From contig NVTH01000123.1 in the NCBI GenBank assembly GCA_002401525.1, forward strand, positions 607 through 5,990: a DNA stretch of 5,384 bases, given 5' to 3'. Made by a program: the position numbers and the translations under genes. Of this stretch, positions 1-5,384 are shown piece by piece (the stretch's first letter is position 1; the number at the start of each line of letters is the position of its first letter). The notes beneath the pieces are model-generated. The model was not told the DNA's origin. It saw only the letters and a program-made list of their open reading frames with translations, and did no database searches. Source of the stretch: Moraxellaceae bacterium (GTDB taxonomy: Bacteria > Pseudomonadota > Gammaproteobacteria > Pseudomonadales > UBA3067).

Positions 1-726
<726 letters not shown>

Positions 727-782
727 CTATTTACACAGACAAATTACAACTTAAAAGTATGCTCTATCCAAAATTTCGGCGA

Positions 783-791
783 ATTATATCA
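783..791 (-). promoter_or_regulatory. Candidate extended -10 promoter for tyrS
   Basis: Read on the minus strand this is TGATATAAT, a perfect extended -10 (TGN plus TATAAT). It would start transcription near 776 and give a tyrS leader of about 65 nt. A TTGACG lies only 11 nt upstream, too close to act as its -35, so the promoter would rely on the extended element. No T-box-like structure was recognised in the leader. This is a prediction from sequence only. Confidence 0.5.
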
Positions 792-863
792 CCTTGTAGC
801 GTCAACGCCCTCCATACCAAAACAAGCCATCTACTGCCAAATCGAGGGTATTTATCCCGGCCC

Positions 864-879
864 TGCGACCCTGATCGCA
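864..879. repeat. Short inverted repeat TGCGA-N6-TCGCA in the divergent intergenic region
   Basis: Two perfect 5-bp arms (864-868 and 875-879) flank a 6-nt centre, between the tyrS promoter and the candidate -35 of the peptidase promoter. The position would suit an operator for either divergent promoter. The arms are too short to act as a good terminator, and the following AATTTTATT is not a clean T-run. I do not recognise a regulator for it, and repeats of this size also occur by chance. Confidence 0.25.
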
Positions 880-894
880 AATTTTATTGGATTC

Positions 895-924
895 TTGCTA
901 CTCCAAATCAACACTTTCTATTAT
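895..924 (+). promoter_or_regulatory. Candidate sigma70-type promoter for the mepM-anmK pair
   Basis: TTGCTA at 895-900 (4 of 6 matches to the -35 consensus) and TATTAT at 919-924 (5 of 6 matches to the -10) are separated by 18 nt, in an A/T-rich stretch. Transcription would start near 931 and leave a leader of about 35 nt before the peptidase ATG. An overlapping TATACT at 922-927 is an alternative -10 but is badly spaced. The rest of 712-966 contains no supportable gene. Confidence 0.4.
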
Positions 925-966
925 ACTTTTTAATAGCCTATGACCACTTATTAATAAAACCCTATA

Positions 967-2388
967 ATGACCGAAACAAAATCTCCTAAGACTCGCTTGC
1001 TAGAAAATTTTCCGTTTACACATCTCCAGTGGGCCATTGGATTAGGGATAGCACTTACTCTAATCGTATTTTTGGTTCCGAATGAACTAGCATCCCAAGA
1101 ACCTTCTCATATCGTGGCGCTTTCGCCCCCCACTTCCGACCCTCATTCACGAGCACAAGAAACTGCCACTTTAGACCCAACCCAAAAACCTGCAATACTC
1201 TCGGCCAGCCAAACTCAATCGCCTTCGCTGCAAGCTCCACCAACCCAAGAAAAGCAGGACCAACAAAAATCAATAGCCGCCACTTGGTCCAGTGTCAAAA
1301 TCAAATCTGGAGATAGTCTATCCACTCTATTTATGGCAAAGGGTTTTACTGCCCAAGATACTCACCGAGTAATGCAAGCCAAACCCAAGAGCAAAACACT
1401 AACCAGACTCTCTCCAGGACAAAGCCTGGAATTCCACGCCACGGCTGACAAACAATTAATTGCTCTAAAGCATCACATCAGTGACATCGAGTTTTATCAA
1501 TACGATAGGGTCGACGGTAATTATGTCCAAACCCATCATGTTCGAAAATACGACGCCAAAACTCGCTTTAGCGAAGCAACTATAGATCAATCCTTATTTC
1601 TAGCCGCACAAAAAGCCGGATTAAGCGATTTATTGACCATGGACTTGGCGAACATATTTGGTTGGGATATCGATTTCGCACTGGATATTCGCAGCGGAGA
1701 TCGATTTGAAGTGCTTTATGAGGAACTCTTTTTAGACGGCAAAAAGGTTAAAGATGGCAAAATTTTAGCGGCCCATTTCACCAATCATAACAGGGAATAT
1801 ACGGCGCTACGTTACACCGACGCCAAAGGCAACTCAGATTACTACACCCCCGACGGACGCAGCATGCGTAAGGAATTTTTACGCAGCCCTGTGGGTTTCG
1901 CCCGGGTCAGCTCACGATTTAATTTGCGCCGTAAACACCCCATATTACACAAGATCAGAGCGCATAAAGGCGTTGATTACGCGGCTTCACGAGGCACTCC
2001 GGTAAAATCCACTGGTGACGGCAAAGTAATTTGGGCTGGAAATAAAGGCGGCTACGGGCGGGTTGTTATCGTTCAACACGGCCAGAAATACAGCACTCTG
2101 TACGCCCACCTTAATAAATACGGCCGCGGCATTCGGTCAGGCAAAAAGATTAAACAAGGTCAGGTCATCGGCTACATTGGCAGTAGCGGCATGGCCACAG
2201 GCCCCCATCTACACTACGAATTCAGAGTCAACGGCGTTCACAAAAATCCGCTGACAGTAAAATTACCCAGAGTATTGCCCATCGCTAAAACTCAAAAATC
2301 TGCGTTTGAACTGGCAACGCACCCATTACTGCAAAAATTAGCGCTTTACCAAAACGCCAAAACCATTGCCCTCCTAGATGAACACTAA
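967..2388 (+). CDS. mepM: Membrane-anchored M23 family murein DD-endopeptidase (MepM-like)
   Basis: Predicted zinc metalloendopeptidase that cuts peptide cross-links of peptidoglycan in the periplasm; E. coli MepM is the best known relative. Of 473 residues, about 1-20 are cytoplasmic, 21-38 form one transmembrane anchor, and 41-106 are a Pro/Ser/Gln-rich linker. Residues about 107-158 form a LysM/OapA-like domain (VKIKSGDSLSTLF). Residues about 165-290 resemble the second N-terminal domain of Csd3-like peptidases. The LytM/M23 domain covers about 309-430. Its active site is complete: zinc ligands H333 and D337 (HKGVD) and H416, with H381 (YAHL) and H414 (GPHLH) as the catalytic histidines. 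The length is slightly above the 440 residues of E. coli MepM, mainly because of the linker. A stop at 955-957 fixes the ATG at 967 as the upstream limit. No Shine-Dalgarno sequence is evident before it. The stop overlaps anmK by 11 nt, so the two genes are probably cotranscribed. The symbol is assigned by architecture. Confidence 0.93.
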   Translation: MTETKSPKTRLLENFPFTHLQWAIGLGIALTLIVFLVPNELASQEPSHIVALSPPTSDPHSRAQETATLDPTQKPAILSASQTQSPSLQAPPTQEKQDQQKSIAATWSSVKIKSGDSLSTLFMAKGFTAQDTHRVMQAKPKSKTLTRLSPGQSLEFHATADKQLIALKHHISDIEFYQYDRVDGNYVQTHHVRKYDAKTRFSEATIDQSLFLAAQKAGLSDLLTMDLANIFGWDIDFALDIRSGDRFEVLYEELFLDGKKVKDGKILAAHFTNHNREYTALRYTDAKGNSDYYTPDGRSMRKEFLRSPVGFARVSSRFNLRRKHPILHKIRAHKGVDYAASRGTPVKSTGDGKVIWAGNKGGYGRVVIVQHGQKYSTLYAHLNKYGRGIRSGKKIKQGQVIGYIGSSGMATGPHLHYEFRVNGVHKNPLTVKLPRVLPIAKTQKSAFELATHPLLQKLALYQNAKTIALLDEH

Positions 2389-3502
2389 CCACACCAGCGG
2401 TTATTTCATTGGGTTAATGTCTGGCACCAGCATGGACGGCATCGACGCCGCACTGATTCATATCGATCAACACACGATTGAACTAGTGCACCATCACGAT
2501 CATAGCTACCCTTCAGACCTTAAAAAACAGTTAAACGAACTTTGTAATAACAACCATTCTTCCATTCTTCAATTGGGAGAACTTAACCGCAGGGTAGGTA
2601 AAGTTTTTTCAGCAGCGGTATTAGAACTACTCAAGACTTCGACTCAGCAAGCTTCGGACATTATTGCTATCGGCAGCCACGGCCAAACTATTTATCATCA
2701 CCCCAACGCAGACTTAGCCTTTAGCATGCAGCTAGGCGACCCCAACAGCATCGCTTATGAAACTCAAATTACCACTGTTGCTGATTTTAGAAACAAGGAC
2801 ATGGTAGCCGGGGGGCAAGGGGCGCCTTTAGTGCCTCGATTTCACCAACATTTACTGCGAGACAAGCACACCAATCGCATCATTATCAATATTGGCGGAA
2901 TCGCTAACATCACCGTATTAAACAAAGATCAAAGTATTGCCTGTTCAGGGTTTGATACCGGCCCTGGCAATACGCTGTTAGACGCATGGATTCATCTCCA
3001 GCAAGGACAGCCCTTCGACTTCGATGGCAGCTGGGCTCAGTCAGGCTCAATCAATCAAAAACTTTTGAACGAGATGATGAAGGATCCTTATTTCTCCTCC
3101 CCAACGCCTAAAAGCACCGGCCGAGAATATTTCAATTTAAAATGGCTCAATCGCCACCTTTCGAATCACCCCAACATTCCGCCTAAAAACGTACAACGTA
3201 CCTTAGTCACGCTTACGGCTCGAACCCTATTTAAAGGCATTAAAAGCTGCAATTTAAACGAAGGAGAAGTTTATCTATGTGGAGGGGGCTGTCATAACAC
3301 AGCGTTAATGAATGAAATAAATCACACATTTAAAGGCTTTAGCGTTGATACGACGCAAGCATTGGGAGTTGATCCAGATTGGATGGAAGCGATGGCATTT
3401 GCCTGGTTTGCCAGTCGTACAATGGGCCGCCAACCTTCAAATTTGCCGTCAGCGACCGGCGCACGCAAAGAAGTGGTTTTAGGTGGCATTTACTACCCCT
3501 AG
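2378..3502 (+). CDS. anmK: 1,6-anhydro-N-acetylmuramic acid kinase
   Basis: Cytoplasmic kinase of peptidoglycan recycling. It opens the 1,6-anhydro ring of anhydro-MurNAc and phosphorylates it to MurNAc-6-phosphate using ATP. The 374 residues match the family length (about 360-375). Visible signatures are the N-terminal GLMSGTSMDGID at 12-23, GSHGQTIYH at 99-107, DFRNKDMVAGGQGAPLVPRFH at 136-156, and NIGGIANIT at 171-179. FDTGPGN at 192-198 contains D193, the expected catalytic base by comparison with Asp182 of the P. aeruginosa enzyme. CGGGCHN at 301-307 and EAMAFAW at 337-343 complete the actin-like ATPase fold. The ATG lies inside the end of the M23 peptidase gene (11-nt overlap) and has no good Shine-Dalgarno sequence. 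Translational coupling to the peptidase is therefore likely, which makes sense because both act on wall turnover. It converges with erpA across 39 nt, where no clear hairpin terminator was found. Confidence 0.97.
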   Translation: MNTNHTSGYFIGLMSGTSMDGIDAALIHIDQHTIELVHHHDHSYPSDLKKQLNELCNNNHSSILQLGELNRRVGKVFSAAVLELLKTSTQQASDIIAIGSHGQTIYHHPNADLAFSMQLGDPNSIAYETQITTVADFRNKDMVAGGQGAPLVPRFHQHLLRDKHTNRIIINIGGIANITVLNKDQSIACSGFDTGPGNTLLDAWIHLQQGQPFDFDGSWAQSGSINQKLLNEMMKDPYFSSPTPKSTGREYFNLKWLNRHLSNHPNIPPKNVQRTLVTLTARTLFKGIKSCNLNEGEVYLCGGGCHNTALMNEINHTFKGFSVDTTQALGVDPDWMEAMAFAWFASRTMGRQPSNLPSATGARKEVVLGGIYYP

Positions 3503-3541
3503 TACGACCATCCCTCACCCAGCACCAGCAATAAAAAATAA

Positions 3542-3895
3542 CTAAATAGAGAATGAAGAGCCACAACCACAGGTTGAGCTAGCATTAGGGTTCTCTACAG
3601 TAAATCGAGAGCCTTGCAAGCCCTCAACGTAATCTACAGTAGACCCAGCGAGATATTGAATACTCATGGCATCCACAACTAACTTCACCCCTTCCCTAAC
3701 GATTTCAGTATCGCCTTCTCGACCGTCTTCATCAAACGAAAATCCGTAGGAGAATCCCGAGCAGCCACCGCCAGTGATATAAACCCGAAGTTTAAGGTCA
3801 TAGTTGCCTTCTTCTTCCAGTAAAGTTTTAACTTTAGCCACCGCACTGTCGGTGAAAAGAAGGGAGGAACTGCTTGGCTCAAGCGCATCATTCAT
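3542..3895 (-). CDS. erpA: A-type iron-sulfur cluster insertion protein ErpA
   Basis: A-type carrier of the HesB/IscA family that receives Fe-S clusters from scaffold proteins and delivers them to apo-enzymes, including the isoprenoid enzymes IspG and IspH in E. coli. The 117 residues compare with 114 in E. coli ErpA. The family core [19 protein letters not shown] covers residues 34-52, and the C-terminus ends in [11 protein letters not shown]. The three cluster-binding cysteines are C45, C109 and C111. The segments SVDY-type (86-89, TVDY here) and [15 protein letters not shown] favour ErpA over IscA or SufA. The ATG at 3893-3895 has a weak AGG element 9 nt upstream. The gene follows the bactofilin on the same strand after 137 nt and has its own strong predicted promoter with an IscR-like site, so it can be expressed apart from the upstream genes. 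Confidence 0.97.
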   Translation of the reverse strand: MNDALEPSSSSLLFTDSAVAKVKTLLEEEGNYDLKLRVYITGGGCSGFSYGFSFDEDGREGDTEIVREGVKLVVDAMSIQYLAGSTVDYVEGLQGSRFTVENPNASSTCGCGSSFSI

Positions 3896-3979
3896 GGTGG
3901 ATTACCTGTTTTTTTGGCTAGCTGCTTAGATATACCAGGGATGGCTACAATGAGCGAACATCTAGGAAGGGTTGCTCTA

Positions 3980-4008
3980 ATTATGTTAATACCAAGCAAA
4001 ATAGTCAA
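3980..4008 (-). promoter_or_regulatory. Strong predicted sigma70 promoter of erpA
   Basis: On the minus strand TTGACT (4003-4008, 5 of 6 matches) and CATAAT (3980-3985, 5 of 6 matches) are separated by exactly 17 nt. This is the best sigma70-type promoter in the window. The start would lie near 3973, giving an erpA leader of about 78 nt. No terminator hairpin is seen between the bactofilin stop and this promoter, so read-through from the upstream operon is also possible. Confidence 0.7.
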
Positions 4009-4012
4009 GTAT
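3988..4012 (-). promoter_or_regulatory. Putative IscR type 1 binding site overlapping the erpA -35
   Basis: The minus-strand sequence begins ATACTTGACT, a perfect match to the left half of the type 1 IscR motif as I remember it (ATASYYGACT), followed by ATTTT, which fits the RWWWY centre. The right half is poor, with 4 of 10 positions matching, giving 19 of 25 overall. The site covers the -35, the arrangement expected for repression by [2Fe-2S]-IscR. In E. coli erpA is a known IscR target. The site is inferred; no iscR gene is in the window. Confidence 0.5.
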
Positions 4013-4032
4013 GTTTTTGTCTCGTCCTACTG

Positions 4033-4476
4033 CTAACCTGTCTTGACCGCCGAGTAATTTACGTCCAAATCTGTGTCATCCTCCTGAACTGAGGTGTCAT
4101 TTTCGATCTCAGCCACTTGGCCACCACTGTGCATTAAATTACCGTTGACCTCCGCTCCCATCACCATTTCGATCAAATTATAGTAAACATTACCGGTGAC
4201 TCGTGCTTTAGCCGCTAATTCCACGTGATCGTTAGAATAGACGTTGCCATTAACTCGCCCATTAATCACCACTTTAGGAACTCTAATTTCCCCTTCAACA
4301 TAGCCGTTCTCAGTGATCCTTAAGACCGCAGCCGCCCCTTCTTCAGCAATAATATTGCCGATCACACGCCCCTCCACCTGAACGCCACCGCTAAAGTACA
4401 AATCACCTTTGAGCTCAACTTTCGACGAAATTAACGTATCAATGTTATTAACCTTTGTTTTAGCCTTGCCTAACAT
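4033..4476 (-). CDS. Bactofilin (polymer-forming cytoskeletal protein)
   Basis: Bactofilins (formerly DUF583, CcmA-like) form a right-handed beta-helix that polymerises without nucleotide at the inner face of the membrane, where they position cell-wall enzymes and other cargo. This 147-residue protein has a short basic N-tail (1-12), a beta-helix core at about 13-118, and an acidic, probably disordered tail (119-147, rich in D and E). The core shows the characteristic repeating V-x-G-x-(V/I)-x-G-N turns: VEGRVIGNI (34-42), INGRVNGNVY (71-80), VTGNVYYN (93-100) and VNGNL (110-114). The ATG at 4474-4476 is preferred over a TTG at 4504-4506 because AGGAGA lies 9 nt upstream of the ATG and the TTG would add a non-homologous basic decapeptide. 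It overlaps the preceding coiled-coil gene by 17 nt, so the two are probably translated together. Confidence 0.93.
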   Translation of the reverse strand: MLGKAKTKVNNIDTLISSKVELKGDLYFSGGVQVEGRVIGNIIAEEGAAAVLRITENGYVEGEIRVPKVVINGRVNGNVYSNDHVELAAKARVTGNVYYNLIEMVMGAEVNGNLMHSGGQVAEIENDTSVQEDDTDLDVNYSAVKTG

Positions 4477-5220
4477 GTTCTTTATTCTCCTGTTTTGGCC
4501 AATCAAACATTTCTTCTAAACGAACCGCGCCGCGCCCTTTGGACTGAGCCACAATAATCACTTGTTCAGGAATAAAATCCTCTGGCAATGTCAGCTCACC
4601 GCTGAAGTCTTGAAAATACTTAAATCGGAATTTTTCCCCCGCCGACTCCTCCAACAAAGATATTTGCGCCAACGCTAAAGTCTTCTTAGTGCCATTTAAA
4701 GTTCCCACTAAATCAAATCGAACTGAGCCTTCTACATAACGGCTGTTATCCGCCACCTGGGTCAATACAAATTTATAGCGAAATCGCTTCACATCGCCAG
4801 TAGACAATAATTCAAAACTATCGATCTTTAAGCCCCGAACGTTTCGGCTTGGATCCATCACCCCTTTATAAAACGCCACAGATTCTTCGAGATCACCGAT
4901 GCGATCCCTGAGACGTTTATTCTCTTGACGCACCTCTTCCGTGGCTTTGCGGGTTACTTCGGTGCCATGTTTATGGACCGCGACTTTTTGCGTCAAGTCC
5001 AAAACCTGGCTCGACTTGTGCTGGATTTGATCTTCTAAATTTGCTCGATCTTGTAGCATTTGCTGGCGCTCGCTCACGGCAACCCGCATGCCATGAGCAT
5101 AAGCAGCCGCTATCAATACCAACACGAATACAAGGCTAGCAGTCCATCCTAAAAACTGTCGCAGCGTCGATGAGGCTTGAGCACCAAGGGTACTTGCTCA
5201 CTGCCTTTTACTTGCCCCAT
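4460..5220 (-). CDS. Single-pass membrane coiled-coil protein, DUF6776-like, with an apparent N-terminal frameshift
   Basis: Function unknown; counterpart by position of PA0663 in P. aeruginosa. The body is one open frame from the stop at 4460-4462 back to a stop at 5198-5200. Counting from the GTG at 5123-5125, it holds 221 residues: the end of a transmembrane segment, a coiled coil at about 17-88 rich in E, K, Q and R, and a predicted beta-rich domain at about 97-205 (KRFRYKFVLTQVADNSRYVEGSVRFDLVG). The tail overlaps the bactofilin start. The GTG has no suitable ribosome binding site and would cut the membrane segment in half. The better start is an ATG at 5218-5220, with AAGGA 7 nt upstream and 17 nt after the argC stop, but its frame ends at a TAG at 5149-5151. 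Joining MGQVKG...LKPHRR to LRQFLGWTASLVFVLVLIAAAYAHG needs a one-base shift. The result would be a short cytoplasmic N-tail, a membrane helix and a periplasmic coiled coil. The family name is from memory of the architecture. Confidence 0.75.
4486..4491 (-). promoter_or_regulatory. Ribosome binding site of the bactofilin gene
   Basis: AGGAGA on the minus strand lies 9 nt before the ATG at 4476 and within the last codons of the upstream gene. It decides the start in favour of this ATG over the in-frame TTG 30 nt further upstream. Confidence 0.7.
5149..5197 (-). other. Frameshift zone in the coiled-coil protein gene
   Basis: Both frames are open only between 5197 (body frame) and 5149 (ATG frame), so any shift must occur here. 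Re-reading one base near 5162-5165 would give HRRLRQFLGW, a natural run into the membrane helix, which suggests a lost C in the CGC-TGC context. A run of five T on the minus strand (5151-5155) directly before the TAG could also allow a -1 slip (TTT to TTT, then TTA GGA TGG). A natural deletion, a sequencing error and recoding cannot be told apart from this sequence alone. Confidence 0.65.
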
Positions 5221-5237
5221 TCACAATTCCTTACCCT

Positions 5238-5384
5238 TCAGGGCATTAATGCAATTTGCTCAAGCCCAGTCGTTTCTTCAATACCACACATTAAATTCAT
5301 ATTTTGCACCGCCTGACCCGCAGCCCCTTTCACCAGGTTATCAATGACAGACAGCACCACAATGGTAGCGCCCGCTTGAGGTTT
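5238..5384 (-). CDS. argC: N-acetyl-gamma-glutamyl-phosphate reductase, C-terminal 48 residues (5' end cut by window edge)
   Basis: ArgC catalyses the NADPH-dependent reduction of N-acetyl-glutamyl phosphate to the semialdehyde, the third step of arginine biosynthesis. Only the C-terminus is present: the segment with [18 protein letters not shown], followed by [15 protein letters not shown] and the stop at 5238-5240. The [17 protein letters not shown] stretch and the TTGLE..AL.P ending are diagnostic of the family. The gene lies 17 nt upstream of the ATG proposed for the coiled-coil protein and on the same strand, which suggests an operon from argC through the bactofilin. Confidence 0.95.
   Translation of the reverse strand, partial: KPQAGATIVVLSVIDNLVKGAAGQAVQNMNLMCGIEETTGLEQIALMP

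Noticed and set aside
759..989. 76-codon open frame on the plus strand across the tyrS-mepM intergenic region
   Set aside because: It lies over the predicted tyrS promoter and runs into the peptidase gene in another frame, has no ribosome binding site, and its protein resembles nothing I know.
1055..1273. 72-codon open frame on the minus strand
   Set aside because: Antisense shadow of the Pro/Ser/Gln-rich linker of the M23 peptidase; no start signals.
2063..2254. 63-codon open frame on the plus strand inside the M23 domain
   Set aside because: Out-of-frame shadow of the conserved peptidase domain, where the active-site residues are in the other frame.
3503..3541. Bidirectional terminator between convergent anmK and erpA
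   Set aside because: The gap has an A-rich stretch (AATAAAAAATAA) but no stem of useful length next to it; a CAACC-ACA-GGTTG hairpin just inside erpA is too short and lacks a T-run.
3339..3566. 75-codon open frame on the minus strand over the anmK 3' end
   Set aside because: Spans the end of anmK antisense and the erpA stop; no plausible start or domain.
3685..3891. 68-codon open frame on the minus strand within erpA
   Set aside because: Out-of-frame shadow of erpA, which carries all family residues in its own frame.
3926..3961. Possible 11-codon upstream ORF (MFAHCSHPWYI) in the erpA leader
   Set aside because: No Shine-Dalgarno sequence and no pattern suggesting attenuation; short ORFs like this occur by chance.
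4474..4506. TTG at 4504-4506 as the bactofilin start
   Set aside because: The ATG at 4476 has AGGAGA at proper spacing, while the TTG extension would translate through that ribosome binding site.

Overview
The window looks like chromosomal core sequence from a gammaproteobacterium, close to the Pseudomonas / Cellvibrio-like lineages but with a moderate to low GC content. The basis is gene content and order. Read from right to left it carries argC, a membrane coiled-coil protein (DUF6776-like), a bactofilin, erpA, then anmK and an M23 murein endopeptidase on the opposite strand, then tyrS. As I recall it, this is the block seen around PA0662-PA0668 in Pseudomonas aeruginosa. No mobile element, CRISPR array, rRNA, tRNA or clear horizontally acquired segment was seen.

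Layout. Positions 1-711 (minus) hold the first 237 codons of tyrS, running off the left edge. Positions 712-966 form a divergent intergenic region with candidate promoters for tyrS (extended -10) and for the rightward pair. Positions 967-2388 (plus) encode a membrane-anchored M23 endopeptidase, overlapping by 11 nt with anmK (2378-3502, plus). A 39-nt gap separates anmK from the convergent erpA (3542-3895, minus). Upstream of erpA lies a 137-nt gap with a strong sigma70-type promoter whose -35 is embedded in an IscR type 1-like half-site. Next come a bactofilin (4033-4476, minus), a 17-nt overlap with a TM/coiled-coil protein (4460 to about 5220, minus), and the last 48 codons of argC (5238-5384, minus).

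Themes. Three or four genes concern the cell wall. The M23 peptidase cuts peptidoglycan cross-links, AnmK recycles anhydro-MurNAc released during wall turnover, and the bactofilin is a cytoskeletal polymer that in other bacteria positions wall enzymes. The TM/coiled-coil protein translated with it is a plausible membrane partner (inference). argC (arginine biosynthesis), erpA (Fe-S delivery) and tyrS (tRNA charging) are housekeeping.

Most notable points: (1) the coiled-coil protein gene has an apparent one-base frameshift near its N-terminus, separating a well-placed ATG and ribosome binding site from the transmembrane segment; (2) the erpA promoter carries an IscR-like site; (3) the bactofilin, coiled-coil protein and M23 peptidase cluster suggests a morphogenesis module. 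I see no convincing wholly new system; most of the window is conserved core genome.
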